64,000 nucleotides of DNA from NCBI GenBank assembly GCA_963971425.1, contig OZ020514.1, forward strand, positions 38,725,158 to 38,789,157. Reading direction: 5' to 3'. The notes under the pieces were generated by a model, which worked only from the letters and a program-made list of their open reading frames with translations, did no database searches and was not told the DNA's origin. Source of the stretch: Bryoerythrophyllum caledonicum (Eukaryota; Streptophyta; Bryopsida; Pottiales; Pottiaceae). A program made the translations under genes and the position numbers. Shown here in pieces: positions 31,250 to 44,035 of this stretch. Each line of letters opens with the position of its first letter. The stretch's first letter is position 1.

Positions 31250-34027
31250 ATGCTACCAACGCTTCCACCAGGCGTCTCTGAATGTGAAGGTTTGTCTTGG
31301 GCCTCGTGGATTACGAAGTGTGTTAGGTTGGTTGGTGAATCAGGTATCGCAGTTGCTAAAGGGTTATGTCATAGTGTAAGCAATGACCTTGTTATTGGAA
31401 GTGACGGACCACTTGGTGATGATCGTGTGGCTGTTCAAATTTCCGAGTCATTGGACAAAGAAGTGGTTTACTTGGACTAGATGTTTTTGCTGCGGGCATG
31501 GCACATAAGAAGAGTCTTGTACAACGATTCATCTTTGTATGATCATGAACGCAGTATCTATAATGATGCCATGAAGAATTATCATAGTAAGAAGCGAGTT
31601 GGAGTACGCCCATATGACTATCTTGTTCGTTCTAAGGCTCCAGAGAAGGTGTTGAGGGCTCATGATAAATTGTCTGCTCGTTCAATCAATCTTCGCTCCT
31701 CAGAGGTTTGTTGCAAGAAGAATTGTGTACAACCTTTTCCCTGTGCAAAAATCCTTGCACTAAGGACTCAGTTGAATAGAAATGATGATGTGAAGTTCCA
31801 AAAGCAAATCAAGCTTGATGTCCATCGACAAATCCATACTAACGTAGAAGGTGATCATGTTGTTACCTTAGAAGGGATTGATGTATGTCCTATTGCGTGG
31901 GATACAATTTATGGAGTCTCTACAGCTACCTTTTTCCGGTATGGTAAATATGCTACTGAGGGAATTCGTGCCAATGACCATGGTAATAGGAATCTCAAGA
32001 AGACAAGGACTCATGTTGTGCAGGCTACTGCAACACTTAGGTGCATTTTAGAGAACTTTGTTGATGCCATGCCACACAAAACTAAGACCCTAGATGGAGG
32101 AGAGAAGGTGGATTCCATGACGTTGCCAACATCATGGAAGTGGAAGGATACTCTACCTCAAGTGAACTTAGTAAATGAGAACCTTGGGCTTAGTAGATTA
32201 TCACCCACGGGACTTAGTAGAATTAGAATGTGTTCATTTCCTGAATTCTCAAAGAAAAATTCGGGGGATAACTTTGTACGTTGTGGAACATGTGATATGT
32301 TAAAAGCACTTAGGTCAGCGTCCACAAAAGGGTCTAGAGCTGAACAATTGTGGGAAACTAAACTATAGGAGCATTTGGCTGCCCAGAGAGCCCATAGGGA
32401 GATGTACTATGCACTTTGATACATTTCTTGGTCTCGTCCCCTGGAAGTGCTTACGGTTATCCATGATAAGATGGACTGTTCAAAGACCGCCTCACCCTTG
32501 TTTTCGCACAAGAGTAAGGCCATTGACTCCTTCAAGAAGTTGCCCATTGTTGTCACTGGCATGATTGCGCATGGTCATGGCGATGTTTGATATGCACACT
32601 ACGGTTTGGATGTGTACCCAAAGGATGCTAATCATACTATTGGATCAATAGCAAAATTGCTTTGAGATTTAGAGAAGCCTCCAACTTCATCTTCACGTGA
32701 ACTCTTTCATGGTGGCAAGTCTACCCCTCTCTATGAAGCCCTCCTATATGGTTTGGAGATTTGTAGTCTATCATTATTGCCAATACCTCAGAGTCCCGTT
32801 CATGCATTGCCCCTTCCTCCAATTTTCAACATCCAGCTTGACAATGCATGCTCAAACAACAAGAACCGATTTGTTTTTTCATTTTTTTCACTTCTTGTCA
32901 CGTATGGCATTTTTTGTGAAGTGTATATGAACTTCATGCTTGTTGGACATACCCATGATGATATTGATGCTTTTGTTGGACGATGGAGCATGAAACTAAG
33001 GACGAATGACTACCCAACGATCCCGCTTCTCATGAAGTCCTTCATGGATAGTGAGTCACAACCAGTTATTCCTCACCTCATTGAAGAAGTTCATGATTTT
33101 AAAGAGTTTATTCGATCTTACATTCCATTGAATGATGATGAAGCATTAGAAGGTCATAGTAATGCTCAACAGTTCAAGTTCTATAAGCATTCAAATGGAT
33201 GGCCAATGATGCAATACAAGATTTTGTGCACAGATAGTGACTGGCTTCCAAAGGAGGATGGTGGCATTAAACTTTGGAGAGAAGATAGTGATGGGAAGCC
33301 TATTCTACCAAGAGGAGTACCACGACGTGTTGAGCCTCATCCTATGAAGAACCTTGACGAGATTGTTAAAGGTGTAGGAGATTTTGTCAATCTTTGGGAC
33401 GTAATGGCTAATGAAGACTTCACCGGACAGTTTCGTCGAAAGCACGAGCAAAACTGTCACTATTGGAAGGCAGTGCAAACGGCTCTTACTACACCAATGG
33501 TTGTGGAGCCTGAATTGGTAAATGGATTTTGGCCCTCATCCAGGGTGTCGCCAGTGTTTGAAGATCATTTTCTTGACAATGGAGATTTAAGAGAAGAATA
33601 TGATGTGGATACGCCTTTCATTGGTCAAAGACGTAATAGACCACATCCATCCTTTCGAGTTGGAAGAGATGTGTATGCCGGATATTTTATTATTGTACGA
33701 CCGGCTGATGAGGACCCTTGTCCATTTTGGATTGCTCGAGCTGTAGAAGATCCTCATTGTAATCCATTATATCCAACTTCAATTGAGGTTCGTTATTGGA
33801 GGCTTGTCACTACTGACATTGAGTTTGCTAGATCATACCGAGGTTGGGAGACCAAGAAGGCATTACTTTGGGAGATGGATCCTATGCAATTGGAGAACTG
33901 GATTGAGACAAGCACCATTATGACATCTTGGAAATCTCGAGTGAAGAAAGATACTTCAATTTTACGAGTGAAGATTCCAATAAATCAAGTGGAAATCATT
34001 TTGAAGAGTCTTGCAAGCTTTCATTGA
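31250..34027 (+). pseudogene. DUF7869-type transposase-like gene, copy 1
   Basis: One frame, with stops, over about 925 codons. The N-terminal region (GIAVAKGLCHSV, DDRVAVQISESLDKEVVYLD) resembles the Tnp1/En-Spm-like module. A CCKKNC cluster with CAKILALR follows, then CGTCDML. The DUF7869-like core is VIHDKMDCSKT, GHGDV-YAHYG, IQLDNACSNNKNRF and VGHTHDDIDAFVGRWS (about 32450-33000). The tail has WPSSRVSP, RPADEDPCPFWIARAVEDP and VRYWRL. I read the spaced Asp motifs (HDKMD, LDN, HDDID) as a possible RNase H-fold DDE centre; that is inference. Stops: TAG 31478 and 32366, TGA near 32418, 32588 and 32663. From about 32666 to 34024 it is open. Confidence 0.65.
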
Positions 34028-34029
34028 AT

Positions 34030-34980
34030 TCTTTTATTAGTGTGAATTTGTCTTTATATGAAATAAATGTTGAAATTCAATAATAGCCTAAGCCAAATCA
34101 ATGTCTTGTTTTACTTGGTAGTATTCATTAGGTTGAGCTAGAAATTAAGTGCTTTAGCATAGATATCGTTAGACACTTTAAACTAATCTAATAGTCACTA
34201 TGTAATTTTATTCTTCAAAATTTCAAGAATATGATGTATTGTATTTGGTGTTATTGTGTTTGGACTTTACATTGTATTACTTAAATTTGGACTTTACTCT
34301 TTAGTAGTTTGGAACAATGTATATGGATTAGACCTATTTTGCCACCACTAGACTGTAGTTGTATTTTCAAAAAATGTAGTGAAATGTTAATGGAATAAGC
34401 CTTCTTTGCCACTATTAATTATCCAATTATACGTTTAAATGCAATATATGCATTGTACAAGATGCATTATACACCAATATATTAGGTATGCGTATGCGTT
34501 CTTTTAATGGATGGAGTCTCAATTTAATGTTATATCTCAATTTAATGAATATGATGTCACTTCTATTTTTAGAAAATTGAATGAATTGAGACTCTATTAA
34601 GTCTCAGTTTAATGAATATGAGGTTAAACGCTAATGTGCACATCGAAACTCTATACTATGGAGGGATATGAGTTTTGATTAAATTAGGAGGTAATGTTCA
34701 CTACAAAAATCCCTAGATAAATAAGTACTACGGATAACATTACATTACAAATCTAACTATAATATTTAAAAGAAGAACACATTAGTCGACACTTCTTTTA
34801 TACCACATGTGTTCATTGGATATGAATAGCTAAATATTCACACTAGAGCCTTAGAAGTTACAAAATTATCTCGAACCTACAAACCCGGATTATTACCATG
34901 CTCCAAGTTAGCTGAAAGTGAGCTACTTGACACAAAAATAACTACTTGTAAGAGAATTACCTGCACATATTCAAATGAGC
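34030..34980. other. AT-rich DNA without a gene
   Basis: No credible frame. 34510-34620 holds repeated TCTCAATTTAATG words in both orientations. From 34690 the sequence resembles low-copy intergenic DNA. Confidence 0.6.
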
Positions 34981-35049
34981 CTTTTTTTGATTCAAAAGAA
35001 TTTTAATTCACCTTGTGGAATACACATTGGCTATAAAAATAAGTAACGA

Positions 35050-35270
35050 GTTTCAAATGATAGTGTTCAGAAGTGGAAAAAAAGTTGCACACATAGTAGC
35101 TCTCTTCGAACTAAAGTGTCCCCATCACTTAGAGGTGCAATGAACTAAAAAAAGCAATTCCACACACTTTAGCTCCACTCGACTTAAAGTGCGCACCATT
35201 ACTAAGTGTGGTGAACTAAAAAGAAGACTTGCTCACACTTTAGCTCCACTAGAGCTAAAGTGTGAACCAA
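35050..35270. repeat. Palindrome array, CACTTTAGCTC...GAGCTAAAGTG
   Basis: Three units, each holding TTTAGCTC or its complement; the clearest is CACTTTAGCTC-CACTA-GAGCTAAAGTG at about 35243-35269. The same palindromic core recurs at 37925-38285 on the other side of DUF7869 copy 2. Confidence 0.75.
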
Positions 35271-35573
35271 CATTTACTTTCTATCATTCACCATCAAGGC
35301 AATTACTGGTATTATTGGTTTCAAGATTAGAAGCAATTTACCACATTGTTATTTTTAAAAAGAAACAAAAACATACTGCAAATTATCACTGATACGCAAA
35401 AATAATGGAGAGAATATTTCATAGCAATCATTGGCATCAGATATAGTCATACACAGTGTAATCGATAACAAATATCTATAATCTCAGGAGCAATGGATTT
35501 AACCATACTAAATGAAGTATCACGCATCTGAATCCAAAATCTAGGAAAATGAAAGTCAATTTATCTAAATCTC

Positions 35574-37888
35574 TTAGGATTTGGACGCAGCAAGTGCTTC
35601 CAAAGAAGTCTTGATAATCGCTACTTGCCCCTTCGGAATTTTTGTAGGTGAATCTTGTACATGACCTCCAGCCTTCTTTGAGGACCTAGGTTTCCATGCT
35701 GTCAAGATTGAATCGCTACTCTTCCACGTTATGGCTATCTTCTTTTCAACAGTCCAGCAGAAATTGCAATCTCTATCCAATCTTCATAGAACTTCAGAAC
35801 ATCTTGATCGCGCGATATAGGGCGGAAGAATTAGATATGGACAGTGTTTGGCATATCCAGGTTAGAGTTAGGATCTGAAATTGCTTGAGCAATCCAAAAT
35901 GGGCACTCCTCTCCATCACAAGGCCGCAATGCAACAAAATAGCCAGCAAAAAGACCACGACCAACTCTCATTTTTCATTTTTCATGAACAACCTCATGAG
36001 CAAAGGAATGGTTGGAAAACTCTCCTTCATCAGTGTCATACTCCAATGTCCAAATAATGCATCTATATCATCATGTGTATGACCAATTAGCATGAAATTA
36101 ACATATATCTTGCCGAAGATACGTTTTGCATCAAGGAGAGACCAAAAACAGAAAACAAATCTAATTTTGTTATCACCAACAACATTGTCCATTTGCACCT
36201 TCAATATTGGAGGCAAAGGCCTCCCTCGAACTGGTATATCTGGAATGTGCCCTAATGGATCCAAACACATCTCTACACCCCGTAATACCGCTGCATACAA
36301 TGGATGAGAACTAGATTCTGGAAAGAGTTGGCGGGACGATGATTTCGGAGGCGCCTCCAGGTCACGCAATAGTTTTGCGAATGACCCGACCGTGTATTTG
36401 GCATCATGGGAGTATAAATCAAGGCCATAATGGGCGTAGCGTTGGTCCACATGACCATGGGCAAGCATGCCTGTGACTGCAAGAGGCAACTTTCTAAAGC
36501 CCATTTAAGTGCTTTGTTTTATATGAAAAAATTGGGGAGGCGGTCTTTGAGTGATCCATTTTATCATGGATGATGGTTAGAACCTCTTGGGGCGACAACT
36601 TTGATCGAAATCAGTTTAGGTAATATAAGTTCCGATGTGCGAAAGCAGAATCGATGTGAACCTGCATCTTCTTTTGCCATAGTAGTGATGCTTGTGTTCC
36701 AGGATAAGTAAGCTTCTTCTGATCCTGGTATTTGTCACACTTAGAACAACGGGCAAAGTTGTCTCCACCTTTCTTGGCATAGTACTTAGGGAAGCTCACT
36801 CGTCGAATCTTATTCAAGCTTAAGGTTGAGATTGGCGGCAATCTACAATCAGCGAGGCGATGAGCTAGAAGTGGTATATGATCCTTTAACTTAAAACTTC
36901 CAAGGAGGACTTTGCCACAACCTTCTCGCCAGATGGGAGAACACGAGACTTGTGAGGCATGTGGTCCGCATGTCTATTGAAAAATGGCTCCAAGAGCGGC
37001 AGTAGCCACAACTGTATGACCTCTAGGCTTACGCAAACCGGTATTCCCGTGGTGTTGAGCTGCATGACCTGCGGCAGCGTCCTTTGCATTCCGATAGAAT
37101 GTACTTGAACTTACATCCATGATTTTCATCTAGGCATGGGAACAAACATCCACACCCTCTAGGGTCACAACCTTCCTTCCCGCAATGTTTCTATAAAACT
37201 ATCTGTGAACGTCGAGTTTGATATGATTTCGAAACTGCACGATGGTCTCACTCTACAAGCGCGTCTAGAGGACTTTTATTTTATCTCTAGGGTAGTGTTG
37301 AACATAGTTTTGAATGCAAATGTTCACAACTATGTTAATGAAATGAGGGGTCATGAGGAATTCAACATTCCTTGACACTGTTGGAGAGAATTCAACATTC
37401 GTAGTCACGTGTAATCCTTGAGGAATTGTCGTTCAAACGGGAGCTCCCACCTAGAGGTTTGTTACGCTCAACCAGCCAGACATTGTAAACGTCCCTAAGG
37501 CAATGATGGAAGAGACTTACGCCGTTCAAAAAGACTTGTTGAATTGGCCAGGAGTTAAACGAGTACTTCCATTCAATAGGAGCTTCCTCCTCAACCAAAG
37601 TACTAGACACTTATACTACAACATTAGAATCCCCAAGAGGACCAGAGGAACCTAGAATTGCACTGGACCAGACATAGCAAACCAACCCCTCCGCAACGCA
37701 AACACCCGAAACATTGTGAACGAAACAGTCATCCCAACCCAAAGACGGCGAGGAATAACATCAAACTTAGGAAGGTCTGGGTTCACGCGAGTGTCAATAT
37801 GAACAACGTTGCCCTCCGAGGAGAACATCTTGCATTCCAATGAGATAAATATTAGATAATCCTTCGAATAAATATGGGTGAACACCAT
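35574..37888 (-). pseudogene. DUF7869-type transposase-like gene, copy 2, heavily decayed
   Basis: Read on the minus strand from 37888. First comes an N-terminal piece (RVNPDLPKFDVIPRRLWVGMTVSFTMFRVFALRRGWFAMSGPVQ), then EEEAPIEWKYSFNSWPIQ. KYYAKKGGDNFARCSKCDKYQDQKK and TIIHDKMDHSKTASP follow. The core (36504-35968) has VTGMLAHGHVDQRYAHYGLDLY, VQMDNVVGDNKIRFVF and IGHTHDDIDALFGHWS. Remnants of the C-terminal WIA/RPA region follow near 35.9 kb. Frames change at least five times. The three Asp motifs suggested for copy 1 are all visible, so the family signature is conserved even in decay. Confidence 0.65.
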
Positions 37889-37924
37889 GTAGGAATGGAA
37901 ATCAATGCAGAAGCATATGAAGTG

Positions 37925-38290
37925 GGTAATTTAGCTCGAATCAAGGTATGGTCTGGCGCTTGAAAAAATAACTTGCATTTAACTGAATTGACATTGTAGA
38001 ACAGACAAATTTAGCTCAACTTGAGGTTAACACAAATGGTATTATATGACAAGAATAAAATTTCATGTCGGCACTTTGAATGCGAATTTGAAATAATCAC
38101 ATCCTTGACAATGAAATTTTAGCTCGACCCGAGATGAAATGTTGAACATTAAACGATACGACAATTTAGCTCGAGTCGAGCTAAACTGTCGCCGGTAATA
38201 AGGTATGACAGTTTAATTTGAGTCGAGCTAAATTGTCGTTGAAAGTAAGGTCTGGCACTTTAGCTTGATTCAAGCTAAAATGTCCTTCCG
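37925..38290. repeat. Palindrome array, TTTAGCTCGA/TCGAGCTAAA units
   Basis: Five to six units of about 45-60 bases. The best is GACAATTTAGCTCGA-GTCGAGCTAAACTGTC at about 38158-38189, nearly perfectly palindromic. GGTATGGTCTGGC-like linkers separate units. With the array at 35050-35270 it brackets DUF7869 copy 2. Confidence 0.8.
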
Positions 38291-40950
38291 TGAATATCGC
38301 CGTCATTTTCGGCCATAATATGGACAAACGCTTCAGCCTATGAATCTGCCTTTCTATATACTAGAACCCAAATCTTTGTTTTAGTAATCGAGAAACTCAT
38401 AGAGACACTTTAAAATCACAGTAGCAATTGGAATTAGAGCAATAAGCATCTCTGTCACATCCTAATTGCTAGAATACACGTAGAATGCAAGAAGTAAACT
38501 TTGTGTACTTTATGAAATAGACAACCGGTGCGTGGTTGCCTCGCGCAAGCGCCCTGCTCAACCGTGTGCAACCTATTAATGTTGATCTCCTCAACCTCTC
38601 ACAGTTGTACCACCTCCAAGCCTCCTACCTACCAGCCTTGCACTGCAATCAAACTGAGAAGGAAAGAAATGAAGAAATTGGGCGAGGTTTGCCGTGGTCA
38701 GTCACGAATACACGACCGTTTCAATTGCAGGCTACAATTTTAGAATTGGTGGGAGGAAACTTTTCCACAACCCCTTAAAAAGTGCAAATTTGAAATCTCG
38801 GCGGGAAATTGAATCAACTACTTTCCGGTCGACTAAATTAGGAAGAGTACATACCTCGAATATACTCGCACATGCGACCAGTATTCACGAAATTGTGGGA
38901 TTAAGGGTTAGGGTAACGCTCAGGTTTAGGGTTAAGGGTTAAGGGTTAAGGGTTAAGGGTTAAGGGTAAAAGATTAAGGGTTTAGGGTTTAGGGTTTAGG
39001 GTTTAGGTGTTATCCTTCTGATGATATTTCATTTCAATTTACAAATACTTTGAATATTCTGAATATTGACAATTCAACTAATGTATAGGGAAATGTAGAG
39101 AAGATATTGAGATGATTAGAATGAGTTTGTAATCATTGAAGTTGAAAGCAAAGACCTTAACGAATGAGTAGCATTAAAAAAACAAAAAACAAATTGTATG
39201 TGCACGTATATTTGAGCAAAAAAGTATGTATTTAAATATGCTTTGAACATCATTTCTTTGGGATTTTAAAAAGTGCATAATGTTACTATTTTGTAATCAA
39301 TTTGGAATGTTCATTCTTTTGCAAGAATCCCAAGTGTCCCAATGGTCTGGATTTGGAATTGAAATTGGATAATATCCACTAAGTACTCAAAGACTGAAAA
39401 TGTGCGAAAACTAATAGTTGGATTAAAATATCTTATTCTCGAGTTCACATTGTTTTATCATGAATTTAGGCTGTGAAAATCTAAGCATGACATGAAAGAT
39501 GTAGGAATTCTTGACAACACACAATTTATTTTATGTTTTGATGTGAAATTAAAGATTTTGTCATTTGTGAATAATAGAGAATGGAACAATACTAAAAGAT
39601 TTAAACAAGAAATAAAATGACCTCCTCATGACAAAAAAAGGATAATCAAAATCTAAAATATAACTAATACAAAGAAGAAACATACACTTAGTGCATCAAG
39701 CATAATTTAATGTTCATAATGTAAGTAATTTTGGATTTATTTATACATGCAATAAAAGAATAATTAGTTCTTGAGCACGTTCTAGTGGTCACAAATTATA
39801 TATTAAATTCCCAAAATTTTGTAGAAGGATGGTAGAAGACATGAGGCATATTACTAAGTAATTTATTTTCTCATTGAACGTCTTCAGTACAAGTTATGCT
39901 AGCCGAAAGAGAAACTTCTCAATTGCCGGCACGTTGAGCAACTGAAAACCCTTTTGCTATTACACGCTATGGAATGTGATATTTTCAATACAAAGAAGTA
40001 ATGTTAGAACGTTTAATATTGTGGAAAAACATGTTATTTTTCTAGTGAAAAATAAGATTATATCCCAATTCATACATTTTCACTCATTGTCACATATTTT
40101 TGGTTTAGGGTGCCAAGAATACTTAGACTTCAGATCCACTGAAGACTAGAAGATCGTCAGTTTTTTTTTCTTTTTAATACCATTATTGGAGATTTAGGTC
40201 TACATATTTTGAAAATTATTTTAAAATTCAAAAGATTTGTTGTTCACCTTGTGAAATACTTAACCATAAAGAGAAGTAGGGAGTTTAAATTGATTGTTTG
40301 AAGAAGTGGAAATACACATTGCACACAAATGTCGATTTTTAGTAGAGTTGTGCCCCATCACTACGTGCAATGACAGGAATGCTATCTTGTTAGCAGTGAG
40401 CTTTGAGCAGCGAGCGTTGAGCACTGTTTTTTTGGATATTTTTTGCAATTTAAAAAAAAAATTGAAATGGAAACCTATGACCATGGATTATATTTACAAT
40501 TTTTTGGCATTAAAATGAAAACATGCAACAATGAACAACGACAAGATATTTGGACAGAGTGATGACTAAATTTTTGAGGTTTAGGATTGTAACAACTTGT
40601 CTAAAAATCTAAAGGGACATTTATGGCCGTGAATTGGGGTCTACTATATCCTTTAATACATGGGTGATATCCATGTAATACCTAGGCGATACCCATGGTG
40701 TTTTATTACTCTGAATTGAAAAAGCTGGATACTTTGAAAGTATTTGTAGTTCAATAAATATAGTTTGAGATTGTGAAAATTGCGTGGCTCAAAACATTCA
40801 ATGAAGTAACATTACACAAATGATAATTACGTTGGCATAGTATATGTAGAAAGGAATCGTTATTCCTAGATAAAAGACAATAGATTGACGACTGCAATGA
40901 AGATGTCGAAAATCAACACGCATTGTTAAAAAACAAAACAACCAAATGGA
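38291..40950. other. AT-rich intergenic DNA with a telomere-like block
   Basis: No credible gene; a GC-richer patch at 38520-38780 has short open frames without recognisable content. 38895-39008 carries telomere-like repeats. 40220-40375 is a diverged direct copy of 34980-35140 (shared: TTCACCTTGTG, AGAAGTGGAAA, TTGCACACA, CCCCATCACT, GTGCAATGA). Confidence 0.6.
38895..39008. repeat. Interstitial telomere-like repeats, TTAAGGG and TTTAGGG
   Basis: About five tandem TTAAGGG units followed by four TTTAGGG units, plus variants. Two unit types side by side; length far too short for a chromosome end. Confidence 0.85.
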
Positions 40951-40954
40951 TAAA

Positions 40955-43077
40955 TCAATTTTCCTCCCTTGATAGCTCATCCGAGCTATCCTCATAAATA
41001 CCAAGCAAACTACTATCCGTACCACTACCAACCGCTTCTCCGTCTATGAATTGCTCTGTTGCGGACCTGCGCTGGGCTACTCGTGAAATTGGTGGAGGAG
41101 ATGGTAATGCATCCATCGCATTTGCGATGCCCCAATCCCAAGGCCTCATATGATACGAGCGAGGCAGGCTCTTCATCTTCTTCGACAAGCGCGATAGCAC
41201 CCCGGTCTAAGATGTTGATGGTGAAGCCATCAATGATGTCGAGCGATTGCATCGATCAAAGGTCACGTTTATGTCAACGAATGAATACTATCAAACGCGG
41301 TAAACTAGAACGCAAATTTATTCAGCTAAGATGGAGACCCTAAACTTACTTACAAGTTCTCTTGCGAGCGGTCTTCACCTTGGGCTCATCATCATCGAGC
41401 TCCAATAGGCGCTTCCGAGAGCCTGCTTGCACCTGTGGCATAATTGCAGACTCCACTTCCATGGTACTGGGAATCAAAGGGCGGAGGACCTCATCAACCA
41501 AATTTGCGTCCTCTTCTAATGCAAGGATGTGGCGCTTAAGGGCCTTACAAGCCTTGATGGATGCACCTATTCGATTGAAATAAGAAGTAGAAGTTAGCAG
41601 CTGAGGGTAAATAAACAATGATAGAAGAGGAAGTCTAAAGAACGCTTACTAGTGGAGCTGTAAGATTGAGGACGATCTCATCTTCATGGGTGCAAAGGTC
41701 AATAAGAGCCTCCATGAGGTTGGAGGACTTTTCTCGAGCTCCAAGCCATGGTTGGTTTGTGCTCCAGGCCATGGCTCCATTCTTTCATAAAATGGAAAAG
41801 GGACCGCCGGTTCCAACTTCCTCACATAGCACTTCACCATGGAGCACTTGTAAGTGCGCCTAGGATGGCCCTCGCGCGAGAGAGACAAATCGTTAATGGC
41901 AAACCACTTTGTCTCCTCACGGAAGTCTGCCCACTCTGCCCAAGCATAAAGCTCATTAGAGATGAACTTCGAGTCCGCGTAGAACACAATGAGCGGTGCC
42001 CCATCGCGAAGCAAGGCCTCTGCCATCTCGAAGCACTGGTGAATCCATTGGGATTCTCGCTTACGTGAGGTAGAGTCCTGAGAAGGAAGTATGTTCCAAA
42101 TTGGCACCGCACCACCGCCCTCAATTCCAGGGATCAGCAAATCCTCTGGGACATCAAAAAGTACCATGTCCACCAAACTGTCATTGCAAGGCTCTCCATA
42201 ATGATGCCGCATCCATGACCCAGAATGTACCTTCATAAACTGCCGCATCTCTAACCAAACTAATCTTAAGTCATCCTCTTCAGCAATAATATCAAAGAGA
42301 GTCATGATGCTGAGAGCGCTCTGACAAGTCACCTCCACTCCGATAGTAGACTCCATATGCTCCACCGCTGGAATTGTGTAGATCATCTGCGAAGGCTTTG
42401 CGACATAGGTGGAGAGTCGACTCTTCCCCGAGGGGGAAAGCCCTGCGTCAGTCCCATGGCAACAGGAATAGCGAACGCTGCTGACCCTCCCAGCTCAGCA
42501 AACAACTTCTTAGGCCCCTACTTTGCCACCAATGCTGCCAACTCTTTGTTCCTCTCACTCCTCTCCTTCTTCAACGTCTTTGCTTTGAGATTTTCCACCC
42601 TCAAAGCCTCCTTCTCGGCCGCCTTGAGCGCCGCCTTCGTCGCCCTTTTTGTAGCCTTTGCACGATCTTTTCCAAGAGAGAAGCGTCAATTGGCTCAAGC
42701 ACCGCAAAGACGGAAGAGGAAAGCATGTCGCCATCTCCACCGGTGGCTAGCAAATCACAGTCCCTTTGAAGATGAAGCTCTTCACCCGGAGTAGGATCGA
42801 TATTCTTCAACTCCAAATAGCATAGGCAGTGCACCAAGTGATGACGAGAGAAGCGTTGCCTCTGCTGCTCGGTGAAGATGTAGTCTGGTGAAGTAGGGTC
42901 TGTCCTTTTCTTGAAGCGGATTGACATTTGACTTGGTAGTAAGGCGCCTCTAGCGATGAGCTCTCTCCAGAAGTTCCGAAGCACCGCTCGCTTCATGGAC
43001 TTCTCACATCCCTCCTACTTTAGAAACTCCTCCGACTTGGAGAAGATACCATTCTTCCCAAGATGCTACATTTAACT
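40955..43077 (-). pseudogene. Methyltransferase-like gene, downstream exons, interrupted by the 20.6-kb insertion
   Basis: Minus-strand segments: 43077-42600 (KNGIFSKSEEFLK, EGCEKSMKRAVLRNFWRELIARGALLPSQ, HHLVHCLCYLEL), a Lys/Ala-rich coil to about 42500, 42386-41649, 41618-41346 and a tail to 40955 (FIDGEA, SSDELS). The central part has VDMVLFDVPEDLL followed about 40 residues later by ALLRDGAPLIVFYADSKFISNELYAWAEWADF. That order recalls a Rossmann-type N6-adenine methyltransferase (motif IV, expected DPPY/W, here DVPE, then a strand-helix). With DPPY lost, activity is doubtful. The upstream exon continues at 63728. A stop near 42515 and frame shifts mark decay. Confidence 0.45.
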
Positions 43078-43320
43078 AAATCTAGACTTTGAAAAGTCCA
43101 GAATGGCCAAAGTCTAGATTTAGTCATCAAGAGAATGTGCAAAAAATATGGCACAAAGGTGCATTGGGAGATCTATCGAAGAAATCGAAGATGGTGAAAT
43201 TCTTTTGAAAGGAAGGAACTTTATGGAAGAAGCGTTGGAAACATTAATGGGTGTGAAATGGTACCATGTGCCCTTGCATTCACATATAGGAGGATCTTCC
43301 GATGTGACCAACTGTACCTA

Positions 43321-44030
43321 GAGAACTTGGAAGTGAATCCCTCAAAAGTATGAGGAAAGAATAACTGATGATAAATAAGGGTGAATGGATCCTTTACAAA
43401 ACAACTGATGATGTTCCAAAGCGGATCAAGGGAAACATGCTAGTAGTACTTGCGAGAACAATCCGGTAGGAAACAAATGTGGCATACAGTCGGATCCAAT
43501 AGACACAACAAACAATTTAAAAAAAGGCCGAGACATTAAAGATAAATCATGACAGCAACAGACAAATCAATAATAGAATAAATTGAGATGTAAAAATCTA
43601 ACACATGCAGATATAGGAGGGATAGATAGATCTTCCTATCTCTTGGACTGATTCACTGAAGACAATTCATGACAACAATAGGCAATTTCGTAACCGAATG
43701 TATTAAAATACGCAAATCAGACACATGTTGGTATAGGTGCAATTGATAGATCTTCAAATCTCCTACACTCAAAAGCACCAAACAAATGTAACATACAATC
43801 GGTCCCATTAGGCACAGAAGGCTTTTCCAAAGAGGATTGATTCACTAAAGACAATTTATCACAACAACAGGTGATTCAATATCGTATGTATTAGGATGTG
43901 AAATCTTACACATTCAGATAGAGTAGGGATCGATAGATCTTCCAATCTTCTAGACTTAGGGTCGATATAGGATATCACTTGAGGATGGATAGGTTGTCTA
44001 GTCTTTGAACTTAAGGATCCGCCGCATTTG
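43321..44030. repeat. Left subterminal repeats of the large insertion
   Basis: Three imperfect units anchored by CATGACARCAAYAGRCAA-like words at about 43548, 43668 and 43858, each with GATAGATCTTC near it. A plus-strand frame at 43135-43320 (IEEIEDGEILLKGRNFMEEALETLMG) could be a coding remnant but is not recognised. Confidence 0.5.
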
Positions 44031-44035
44031 CAGCT

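Noticed and set aside
43120-43311. Minus-strand 63-codon frame at the left end of the large insertion
   Set aside because: The plus-strand frame over the same bases has more coding-like composition, and neither matches a family.
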